A DNA stretch of 64,000 bases from Opitutaceae bacterium EW11 (GTDB lineage Bacteria; Verrucomicrobiota; Verrucomicrobiia; Opitutales; Opitutaceae): the NCBI GenBank assembly GCA_003054665.1, contig QAYY01000003.1, forward strand, positions 62,001-126,000. The letters run 5' to 3'. Positions 17,498 through 25,342 of this stretch are shown in pieces. Position numbers and translations under genes: made by a program. How positions within the stretch are numbered: the first letter of the stretch is position 1; each line of letters starts with the position of its first letter. The notes beneath the pieces are model-generated. The model had not been told where the DNA came from. It saw only the letters and a list, made by a program, of their open reading frames with translations, and made no database searches.

Positions 17498-19953
17498 GGC
17501 ACGGAGGGGCGCGGTGTGCTGGGTTGCGTGGTCAGGGTGACGTGACCTGCCGCGAGGCCGTCCGACGCTGCGTTGAGACGAATCTCTCCGGCGGATCGGG
17601 TGGACTGGACGATGATTTGGGCGAGTCCGTTGAACAGGCTGCGCGACCACCGGGCTTGGGAAGCGATGTAGACGTCGGGCTCGTGGCAGTTCGGATCGCC
17701 ATTGCCGACGCCGATGATTTTGCCGGCGCCCTCGAGCGTGAAGTCCACCTTGTTCTGTGCCAGCGGCACGGTCCGCCCCTGCGCGTCGAGCGCAGCGACT
17801 GTGAACACGGCGACGTCTTCACCGTCGGCGTTGATCGTCGTGCGGTCGGGAGTGAGCAGGATGTGCGTGGCCTCGCCGGTCGTCTCGATTTGTGTTTCGG
17901 CGACGACCTTGCCTGCAGTGTCGTAGCCCTTTGCGCTGAGCGTGCCCGGGGCGTAACGAACGCCTCGCCAGAAGAGTTTCGAGTAGCGCTTCATGGCCTG
18001 CCGGCCCTGCGAAACGCCGTTGAGGAACAGCTCGACCTCGGCGCAGTTGCTGAAGGCTTGGACGAGGATTTCCTGACCTTCTTTTCCCGGCCAATTCCAG
18101 TGCGGCGCGAGGTGCAGGACGGGCTGCGAGGTCCACCAGGCCCGGTAATAGTAGAGCGAGTCCTTCGGGAAACCGCAGGTGTCGAGGATACCGAAATGAG
18201 AACTGATGCTCGGCCAATTGCACGGAGACGGTTCGCCGCGATAATCGAACCCCGTCCAGGCGAACGCGCCGGAGAGCCACGGACGCTCGGCAAAGAACGT
18301 CCACCAACTCTCGGCGGTGGTGTCCCAGCCCGGCCACTCGATGTCGTAGGCGCTGACTTGGCCGCGCTCGTAGTTGTTCGCGTAGATGCCGCGCGTGCCC
18401 ACGACGCTGGCCTGCTCGGTGCCGACGATCGGCTGGTTCGGGTGCTGGGCGTGATAGTCGTCGACGTGCGGTCCCAGATGATAATTCCAACCGCGCACTT
18501 CGATGACCGAGTTGATGCCGAGAAAAACGTTCTTTTCGTTTGCCGCGTAGGTGACGGGCCGCGTCGGATCGAGGCGCTTCGTCAAATCCTGCATCGCGAG
18601 GGCCGCGCGCGCGGCCTGCGGCGTGTCGTGCACCGCGAGTTCTTCGTTGCCGATGGACCAGATCGCCACCGACGCATGATTGCGGTCGCGGCGGATCTGC
18701 TCTTCCCAGCGTCGAAGGTTTTCGGAATCGCTGCCGAGCAAACGGCACTCGTCCATCACGAGCAGACCCACTCGATCGCAGACCTCGAGCAGCTCGGGCG
18801 TGGGAGCGTGGTGCGCCGTGCGATAGGCGTTGCAGCCGAATTCCTTCAGCTTTCGCACGCGGAATTCCTGCAGGGCGTCCGGAAGAGCGACGCCGACGCC
18901 GGCGTGATCCTGATGATTGCAGGTGCCGTGGATTTCGTAGCGCCGACCGTTCAGCAGAAAACCGATCTGTGGATCGAAGGCGATCGTGCGCACGCCGAAC
19001 GTCGTTTCCTGACGGTCGATGAGCCGGCCGTCGTTGGACACGGTGGTGATCAGTCTGTAAAGCTGCGGAGTCTCGGGCGACCAGAGTGTGGGCGCGTCGA
19101 TCCTCGTTTCTCCGTGGAACTCGGCGGCCGTGCCGGCTCCGATCGCGATCGTCTGCGAGGCGCAGCTGTCCGGCAGATTCCTGCCGTCCGGCGCCACAAG
19201 GGTCCAGTGCACTTCCGCGTTGGCCGCTGAGCGGCGTTTGTTGATCACGGTCGTCTCGAGGCGGATCGTGGCCGGACCAATCGGTACGTTTTGGGGAAAC
19301 TCGGCACGGACGAACACACCGTCGGGCGCAATCGCGAGGGGCGACGTTTTCTCCAGCCAGACGTGGCGATAGATCCCGGCGCCCTCGTAGTACCAGCCCT
19401 CGAACCGGGTGGCGTCGACACGGACGGACACGGTGTTGGCTCCGCCGAAGTTCAGGACGTCGGTGATGTCTTCGCGGAGCGGCGAGTAACCGCTTTCGTG
19501 GCGACGCACGAGCCAGCCATTCACCCAGACAGTCGCGTCGCGAAACACGCCGTCGAAGGTGAGCCAGACACGTTTTTCGGCATCGGCGGCCGGCATTTCG
19601 AACGTGCGGCGATACCACCCGATGCTGTTGCCTGGGTAGTGCGCGCCGAGCGCCTTGTAGCCATGGTTGCGGTCCGCGGCGGGGTCGAATGGCAATTCGA
19701 CGGCCCAGTCGTGAGGCAGATCCAGCCTCCGCCAGCCTGTATCCACAAAGCCGGGCGAAGCCGGTCCGGAGCTCACGCCCGCTTTGTCGAGCCGGAGTGC
19801 GTCGGGCCAATCGTCGCCCAGGTGAAACGCCCAGCCGGTGTCGAGAGACAGGCGTTCGCGCGGCGTGCTCTCGGCGGCCCAGAGGCCCGAAACGATCGCG
19901 AGCAGTCCGCAGACGACGCTGAGGTGGATTCGACGGAGCACGGGATGATTCAT
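17494..19953 (-). CDS. GH2 beta-galactosidase-like enzyme (second copy in cluster)
   Basis: An 819-residue secreted GH2 with signal peptide 'MNHPVLRRIHLSVVCGLLAI' and cleavage near 'GLWA'. Same layout as the neighbour at 12681-15107: jelly roll ('WRRLDLPHDWAVELPF', 'GVFRDATVWVNG'), barrel with acid/base Glu437 in 'IWSIGNEELA' and nucleophile Glu513 in 'IVGTEQASVVGTRG', then DUF4982-like ('PGKEGQEILVQAFSNCAEVELFLNG') and GH2 C-terminal domains. The two proteins align at the same catalytic positions but differ throughout, so this is an old duplication or separate recruitment. The gap to the DUF1349 gene upstream is 43 nt; its stop overlaps the GTG of the beta-helix gene. Confidence 0.88.
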   Translation of the reverse strand: MNHPVLRRIHLSVVCGLLAIVSGLWAAESTPRERLSLDTGWAFHLGDDWPDALRLDKAGVSSGPASPGFVDTGWRRLDLPHDWAVELPFDPAADRNHGYKALGAHYPGNSIGWYRRTFEMPAADAEKRVWLTFDGVFRDATVWVNGWLVRRHESGYSPLREDITDVLNFGGANTVSVRVDATRFEGWYYEGAGIYRHVWLEKTSPLAIAPDGVFVRAEFPQNVPIGPATIRLETTVINKRRSAANAEVHWTLVAPDGRNLPDSCASQTIAIGAGTAAEFHGETRIDAPTLWSPETPQLYRLITTVSNDGRLIDRQETTFGVRTIAFDPQIGFLLNGRRYEIHGTCNHQDHAGVGVALPDALQEFRVRKLKEFGCNAYRTAHHAPTPELLEVCDRVGLLVMDECRLLGSDSENLRRWEEQIRRDRNHASVAIWSIGNEELAVHDTPQAARAALAMQDLTKRLDPTRPVTYAANEKNVFLGINSVIEVRGWNYHLGPHVDDYHAQHPNQPIVGTEQASVVGTRGIYANNYERGQVSAYDIEWPGWDTTAESWWTFFAERPWLSGAFAWTGFDYRGEPSPCNWPSISSHFGILDTCGFPKDSLYYYRAWWTSQPVLHLAPHWNWPGKEGQEILVQAFSNCAEVELFLNGVSQGRQAMKRYSKLFWRGVRYAPGTLSAKGYDTAGKVVAETQIETTGEATHILLTPDRTTINADGEDVAVFTVAALDAQGRTVPLAQNKVDFTLEGAGKIIGVGNGDPNCHEPDVYIASQARWSRSLFNGLAQIIVQSTRSAGEIRLNAASDGLAAGHVTLTTQPSTPRPSVP

Positions 19954-19996
19954 GAATGTTCGGCTGGTGGATTCCTTGGCCTCAGTGGCTGCCGTC

Positions 19997-20659
19997 TCAG
20001 TCTCCCTTCCAGTAGTCCTTCAGCTCGCGGCGCTGGACGTCGATCTGGGAGAAGTGAACGGTGCAGCCGTCGCCGTCGGGCGATTGGGCGCTGAGGCCGA
20101 TGCGCAGTTTGTCCGTTTTCAGCAGGCGGAACCCGCGGATCGGGAACCACTGATGGCCGTCCTGGGAGGCGTAGAAACCGAACGTGTCCCGCTCCGACGA
20201 GCCGACGACGCGGAAATAGACCGAGCCCTCGGGAACGGGGGCGGAATTGCAGTCGTCGCCGGTGCCGTTGCAGACGACGCTCACGATCCGCGGCGTGCCC
20301 TGAAAGTCCCGCTCGTAGCAGAACTTCGCGAAATGCTCCGCGTCGTTGTAGACCAGCAAGACTCCCGCGTCCCACTTGCCGCGGAATTCAGGGTGGACCT
20401 TTGCCGTGAGAATGAAGGGACCTTCCGGCCGGAAGACGACGCGGGGCGACTTGTCGGTCCGGAACTCCGCTCCGGGCGAGATGAACAGATCGGTTTTCGG
20501 CGGCGCAGCCAGTATCAGCTCGGTGGAACTCGGCACGACGCATTTCGTGGCGGTGTTTTCCAGCGAAGGCTTCCACGGCAGCGCGAGCTGCGAGAGATCC
20601 TGCGCGAGCGCGCCGGACGCAAGAGAGAGACCCAGGCAGAGCAGTTGGGGGAACTTCAT
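19997..20659 (-). CDS. Secreted DUF1349 (concanavalin A-like) protein
   Basis: A 220-residue exported protein starting at 20659 with a signal peptide ending 'SGALAQ' (~residue 19). Most of the mature chain is a DUF1349 beta-jelly-roll: 'FRTDKSPRVVFRPEGPFILTAKV', split over strands, then 'WDAGVLLVYNDAEHFAKFCYE', 'GSVYFRVVGSSERDTFGFYAS' and 'DGHQWFPIRGF'. DUF1349 proteins have a concanavalin A-like lectin/glucanase fold and often sit in glycan-degradation clusters; their activity is generally undefined. It lies 73 nt downstream of the large GH29 and 43 nt upstream of GH2. A carbohydrate-binding accessory role is inferred from fold and location only. Confidence 0.8.
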   Translation of the reverse strand: MKFPQLLCLGLSLASGALAQDLSQLALPWKPSLENTATKCVVPSSTELILAAPPKTDLFISPGAEFRTDKSPRVVFRPEGPFILTAKVHPEFRGKWDAGVLLVYNDAEHFAKFCYERDFQGTPRIVSVVCNGTGDDCNSAPVPEGSVYFRVVGSSERDTFGFYASQDGHQWFPIRGFRLLKTDKLRIGLSAQSPDGDGCTVHFSQIDVQRRELKDYWKGD

Positions 20660-20732
20660 GGGAGAAAAAGAGGTGGTATCGGAGGCTACCGAGCGGAGAG
20701 CGCTGCGGTAGCGCGGTGGCCGCACTTGCGCG

Positions 20733-23081
20733 TCACCGCTGCGGTGCGGGCGGAAGAACAGTGAGCTCGGCGGCCCCGCTCCAGCCGGTGTCGTCGACGT
20801 CGTGCAGCGCGGTGAAACGGAAGAACCGAGCTTCGACCGGAGCGAAGGTCACTTCCTGAAGCATGGGATTGTTGCGGATGTTGCCGAACACGCCCGAAGC
20901 GACCTGCGTGGTCCAATGCTCCCCGTCGGTGCTGGTTTCGAACCGGTACCGATCGACAACGCCGATGAAGACCCAGTCCTGCCGGGGGAGGTAGGCGAAA
21001 CCGCCGATTTTGCGGACGCTGCCCATGTCGACGGTGAGGCTCGGACGTGCCGTTTCGCCGGCGGGCGCGCGGACTTGCCAGAGCGACCGTGCATCGGCGT
21101 CGATCGCGTTTTCGGCAGGAAGCTCGGAGGCGCTCAGGTGCTCACCGGCGCCGATCACCTTCCACCCGGTGGGCGCAAAACCGACGATGGTTTTCGACGC
21201 GACGAGACCCAGCTGTCCGTTGGGTGTGAGAACCGCTGCCTGCACGGTGCCACCCGAGGGAAGCTCGATGGGCGATCGATACACCGGCGACTGCGCGGTC
21301 GGTTCGGAGCCGTCGGTCGTGTAGACGATGGGCAGCTTCCGGGTGTGGGCCAGCGACACCGAACCGTCGCGGCTGCGCTCGGAAATCCCGGGTTCCTTCG
21401 GCAGTGACTGCTTGAATACGCCCACTTCGGCGAGCGTCGGCTCGAGCCGCGAGTCGGTGATGCGCACGCGCAACCGATCGGTGGTCGCGGGCGTGGCGAG
21501 GCGCAGCAGGCGTTTGTGCCCGACCGTCGTCTGCTCATCCAGCAGCTCGGGGGCGGTCCAACCTGAACCGTTCCAAGTCTCGAGGACGAACGACTCGATG
21601 CGCTGGCTCCGGTGGTCGACCGCCTCTTGGAGCGAAACGACGTCGAAAGCGATCGGGGTGGGGAAGGTCAGCGTGACGATGCCGCCACGCGCTCCCGGTG
21701 CCGCCTCCCACCACGAGTCGAGATTTCCGTCGTGCGCGAACGAGGCGTCGCGGCGCGCGGCGGAAGAATCGGCCGTGAACGTCGCGCCGTCGGCGAGATC
21801 CTTCGCGAAGGTGTCGCGAACGACTTCCGCCATCTTGCGGAGCGAGGCGAGTTCGTTGTCCGGAATCAGGCCGCGGGTGTCAGGGGCAACATTGAGCAGC
21901 ATGTTCCCATTCCGGCCCACCGAACGGTAATAGTAATCGACGAGCTCGGCCGGGCTCTTCGCGCGTTTCTCGGCGGACCAGAACCAGCCGTTGAGGATCG
22001 AGGTGTTTACCTCGGCGGGATACCACCACAGATGGGATCCAGGCGTGAGTTTGGCGCGGCTCCCGAGATCGCCGGCCTGCATGTCGGGCCAGGTGAACTT
22101 GTCGGGCGATTGCGAGAGGGGAATGACGCTCCACTCGGTCATTCGGCCGACGCCGCCTTCGTTGCCGACCCAGCGCACATCGGGCCCCTTGACCGAAATC
22201 ACCGCGTTCGGCTGCAGCCGATGAATCAGGTCGTACCAGGCCTTGTAGTCGTAACTCTGTTGGACGCTCGGATCCGGGTTGGCGCCATCGAACCACGCAA
22301 CGGAGATCGGCCCGTATTCGGTGAGCAACTCGTAGAGCTGATTCAGGAAATACCGGTTGTAGTCATCGACCTCATACGTGTGGCTGCCGAAGCCTGGCGT
22401 GGGCGAGCGGCCGCGACTGGGATCCTTCTGGAAGCTCGTGGGGTCGGTGGGGATGGCCGAACGCACCTTGGGACTTTTGTTGCCGTAGAGACCCGCGGGA
22501 TTCGTCGGGTTGGTGCGCAGTTGATACAGATCGGCCGGGGAAAGATAGATGCCGAGCTGGATGCCGTGCCGGCGGCAGGCGTCCGCGACTGCGCGAACGA
22601 GGTTGCCCTTCCCCTCGAGCCAGGGGCTCGAGGCGACCGAATGCTGTGTGTAGCGGGAGGGCCAGAGGCACAGCCCGTCGTGGTGTTTCGCGACGAGGAT
22701 GAGCAGGGTGCCGCCCGCGTCTTTCACCGCGCGAACCCATTGATCTGCGTCGAGCGACGTCGGGTTGAAGAGGGCGGGCGACTCGCGGCCGTCGCCCCAC
22801 TCGACTCCGCGAAACGTATTGGGTCCGAAGTGCAGGAAGAACGTGCGCTCGAGGCGCATCCAGGCGGTCTGGTTGGGCCGCGGCAGGACTTTCCCGGCCT
22901 TTTCGGCGATCGTCGCATCCGAATCCCCTGGCGCGATGACTTGCAGGGTTGCGTAGTCGATGAGCGGGCGAGACGGCTCCGTTGACGCGGCGAAAGTTCG
23001 CTCGTTGGAGGAGACCATCAAGGAGACGAACAGGGCTGCTAGCCGCACCGACCGGGCGGTGAGTGGCGAAATGAAATTCAT
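20733..23081 (-). CDS. Multi-domain GH29 alpha-L-fucosidase with F5/8 type C modules
   Basis: A 782-residue secreted enzyme and the promoter-proximal gene of the minus-strand cluster. The start at 23081 opens the signal peptide 'MNFISPLTARSVRLAALFVS'; Met codons at 23087 and 23108 are alternatives. The GH29 barrel spans ~65-410 ('FFLHFGPNTFRGVEWGDG', 'LILVAKHHDGLCLWPS', nucleophile Asp265 in 'VAWFDGANPD', 'NGNMLLNVAPDTRG'). Two F5/8 type C (discoidin-like) modules follow at ~430-570 and ~640-775. Between them is a short chitobiase C-terminal-like segment ('PIVYTTDGSEPT'). This architecture is typical of linkage-restricted (alpha-1,3/1,4) fucosidases, though specificity cannot be read directly. 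Confidence 0.88.
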   Translation of the reverse strand: MNFISPLTARSVRLAALFVSLMVSSNERTFAASTEPSRPLIDYATLQVIAPGDSDATIAEKAGKVLPRPNQTAWMRLERTFFLHFGPNTFRGVEWGDGRESPALFNPTSLDADQWVRAVKDAGGTLLILVAKHHDGLCLWPSRYTQHSVASSPWLEGKGNLVRAVADACRRHGIQLGIYLSPADLYQLRTNPTNPAGLYGNKSPKVRSAIPTDPTSFQKDPSRGRSPTPGFGSHTYEVDDYNRYFLNQLYELLTEYGPISVAWFDGANPDPSVQQSYDYKAWYDLIHRLQPNAVISVKGPDVRWVGNEGGVGRMTEWSVIPLSQSPDKFTWPDMQAGDLGSRAKLTPGSHLWWYPAEVNTSILNGWFWSAEKRAKSPAELVDYYYRSVGRNGNMLLNVAPDTRGLIPDNELASLRKMAEVVRDTFAKDLADGATFTADSSAARRDASFAHDGNLDSWWEAAPGARGGIVTLTFPTPIAFDVVSLQEAVDHRSQRIESFVLETWNGSGWTAPELLDEQTTVGHKRLLRLATPATTDRLRVRITDSRLEPTLAEVGVFKQSLPKEPGISERSRDGSVSLAHTRKLPIVYTTDGSEPTAQSPVYRSPIELPSGGTVQAAVLTPNGQLGLVASKTIVGFAPTGWKVIGAGEHLSASELPAENAIDADARSLWQVRAPAGETARPSLTVDMGSVRKIGGFAYLPRQDWVFIGVVDRYRFETSTDGEHWTTQVASGVFGNIRNNPMLQEVTFAPVEARFFRFTALHDVDDTGWSGAAELTVLPPAPQR

Positions 23082-23271
23082 CGTCATAGGCTGTCGAAGC
23101 ACGGGCATCGTGAGTTTTGCTGGGACGTCGCGCCGGAGAGTGTTCTGCAAAGGAGCAGGGGATAATGCACGGCGCGTCATGAGGTGCATGTCGCCTGCGC
23201 GGCGGCCCTTTGCCTTGGTATTGCGGGCGGCGGGCGGACTGCCGAGACGGCGACGAAGCGCCATTCAAACT

Positions 23272-23322
23272 CGGGCACGCGGCTGAATGTTGTCAGCATT
23301 TTTCCCGGCTCAGGCGTGCCCG
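23272..23322. repeat. Inverted repeat in the GH29/GH39 divergent region
   Basis: CGGGCACGC (23272-23280) is perfectly complementary to GCGTGCCCG (23314-23322), separated by 33 nt that include a five-T run. It lies in the 479-bp divergent gap 23082-23560, just ahead of the promoter-like motif. The rest of this gap shows no gene. A regulatory role is possible but untested. Confidence 0.35.
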
Positions 23323-23333
23323 GGAGTGTACTG

Positions 23334-23374
23334 TATTTTCAGGACACGCGTGCGGATGGGTCCTCTGTTAGTGT
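23334..23374 (+). promoter_or_regulatory. Promoter-like motif, first GH39 copy
   Basis: TATTTTCAGGACACGCG (23334-23350) is followed by TAGTGT (23369-23374) exactly 22 nt after its GACA. It points toward the GH39 gene, whose ATG is 211 nt downstream. One of five sites with this spacing. Confidence 0.45.
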
Positions 23375-23560
23375 CCATGCGCTCCCGCCGCGAGGGTGTG
23401 AGCTGAACCCCGACACTTTGCCCAAACCCCATCTCCAGATGCTGTGTATCGTTTTGTTGGCCGCGCGCCTGCAGGGCCCCTGTCGCCTCGGCGCCTCATT
23501 CGAGTACGTCGCCGAGCGGGACCGTAACGTCTCCGGTACCGCGCCGGTTGCACGCCGCCT

Positions 23561-25186
23561 ATGAAGATCATCGCGTTGTTTGGATCCATTTTCGCGGTGA
23601 TCGCGACTGCCACTATGGCGTCGGGTGCAGAGGCCGGGACAGCTCCCGTCCTGAAAACGCGCGTTATATCAGCCGACCTCGAGCGGGAGGCGGGGGCGAT
23701 GAGTCGAATGTATAACTTATGTGTGGGCGCGGGTCGTGCTAATGAAGGCCTGCGCGCCGACTGGCAGCGCCAGCTGAGGCGAGTCCGTGAAGAGTGCGGG
23801 TTCCGCTACATCCGGTTTCACGGGCTGTTTTGCGACGACATGGGTGTGTATTTCGAGAACAAGGGGCGCCCGGTCTATAACTGGCAGTATATCGACGAGC
23901 TCTTCGACTTTCTGCAGAGCATCGGGATGAAGCCGTTCGTGGAGCTCGGCTTCATGCCTTCGGGCCTGGCGAGCGGGTCTCAGACGATTTTCTGGTACCG
24001 CGGGAATGTCACGCCGCCCCGAGATTATGCGAAGTGGGAGGCCTTCATTGCGGCTTTTGTGCAGCACTGCACCGAACGCTACGGGCGCGACGAGGTTCGG
24101 TCGTGGTATTTCGAAGTGTGGAACGAGCCGAACCTCGACGGCTTCTGGATGGGGAATCCCGCGAAGAAGCCCTACGAGGAATGGTCGGTCGGTGCGCGCG
24201 CCGAGTATTTCAAACTCTATGCCAGCACCGCGCGGGCGGTGAAGTCCGTCGACCAGGCCTACAAGGTGGGCGGTCCCGCCACGGCGGGCGAGGGGTGGAT
24301 CGACGAGACGCTCGCCTACTGCGCGGAGACCAAAGCTCCGATCGACTTCGTCAGCACGCACAGCTACGCGACGATGAGCGGCTACCTGGACGAGAACGGC
24401 AATGCCGGGACGGTCTTCTCGCCCGACCGAGAGTCCATTACCGCGGGCGTGAAGAAGGTCCGCGCGAAGATCGACCAGTCGCCGTTTTCGCATTTGCCGC
24501 TGCACTATACGGAGTGGAGCGCCTCGTATACGCCATCGGATCCGATCCACGACAACTACGTAAGCGCTGCCTTCATTCTGGATAAAATCCGTCACATTGG
24601 CGCCGCGGCGGATTCGATGTCGTATTGGACTTTCACCGACATCTTCGAGGAAGCCGGGCCGCGCGCGACCCCGTTCCACGGCGGTTTCGGACTGCTGAAC
24701 TACGAGGATCTCGCGAAGCCTTCCTTTTTTGCCTATCAATTCCTGAATCGGTTGGGAGGCACGCAGCTCGCGTGCAGCGATGCGGATTCGTTCGTCTGCC
24801 GCGATGGCGCTGCGGTTCAGGCGCTTTTCTGGGACTTCACCATCACGCACCCCGGGCCCTCGGTGATCAACCAGGTGTATTACGTGCAGGATCACCCGGC
24901 GAAGTCGCTGCCGGCGACGGAGCTGAAGCTCTCGGGTTTGAAGCCCGGCCGGTATGAACTCGCAGCCCGCCAGGTCGGCTATCGCGTGAACGACGTACAG
25001 TCGGCGTGGCGCGATCTGGGGTCGCCGCCACAGCTCACGCGAACGCAGGTTGCCGCGCTGAGCCAGGCTTCGTCCGGTGCGCCGGTGCTCGTCGAATCGG
25101 TCGAGATCGGCGCCGACGGACGGTTCACGAGGCAATTCGCCATGCGAGAAAACGACGTGTGGCTCGTCGAGCTGCGGCCGCTTTGA
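23561..25186 (+). CDS. GH39 beta-xylosidase-like enzyme, copy 1
   Basis: A 541-residue secreted enzyme with signal peptide 'MKIIALFGSIFAVIATATMA' and cleavage near 'ASGAEA'. The barrel shows 'CGFRYIRFHGLFCDDMGVY' (~79-97), acid/base Glu189 in 'FEVWNEPNLDGFW' and nucleophile Glu318 in 'LHYTEWSASY', matching GH39 (beta-xylosidase, alpha-L-iduronidase and related retaining enzymes). A C-terminal beta domain covers ~410-541. It is followed after 156 nt by a TBDR, with no recognised promoter motif between, so co-transcription is likely. A paralogue ~10 kb away (33629-35257) is nearly identical from residue ~54 to ~289. Beta-xylosidase is the default family activity; the substrate is not certain. 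Confidence 0.88.
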   Translation: MKIIALFGSIFAVIATATMASGAEAGTAPVLKTRVISADLEREAGAMSRMYNLCVGAGRANEGLRADWQRQLRRVREECGFRYIRFHGLFCDDMGVYFENKGRPVYNWQYIDELFDFLQSIGMKPFVELGFMPSGLASGSQTIFWYRGNVTPPRDYAKWEAFIAAFVQHCTERYGRDEVRSWYFEVWNEPNLDGFWMGNPAKKPYEEWSVGARAEYFKLYASTARAVKSVDQAYKVGGPATAGEGWIDETLAYCAETKAPIDFVSTHSYATMSGYLDENGNAGTVFSPDRESITAGVKKVRAKIDQSPFSHLPLHYTEWSASYTPSDPIHDNYVSAAFILDKIRHIGAAADSMSYWTFTDIFEEAGPRATPFHGGFGLLNYEDLAKPSFFAYQFLNRLGGTQLACSDADSFVCRDGAAVQALFWDFTITHPGPSVINQVYYVQDHPAKSLPATELKLSGLKPGRYELAARQVGYRVNDVQSAWRDLGSPPQLTRTQVAALSQASSGAPVLVESVEIGADGRFTRQFAMRENDVWLVELRPL

Positions 25187-25342
25187 GCGGCGCCCGCCCC
25201 CTTTCCCCCCCCCCTCCGATCTTCGAGGAAACCGCAGCGCCTCTGCACGCGGTTTTCGCTCCTGCGCGAGGCAGTCCTGGGCTGCGTCTGCGACGGCCCG
25301 TCAATTTCCGGCAACGGAAAACAAACCGGAAGCAATGCAAAC

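Noticed and set aside
25187-25342. A separate promoter for TBDR copy 1
   Set aside because: No copy of the shared motif and no clear -10 box; co-transcription with GH39 is simpler.
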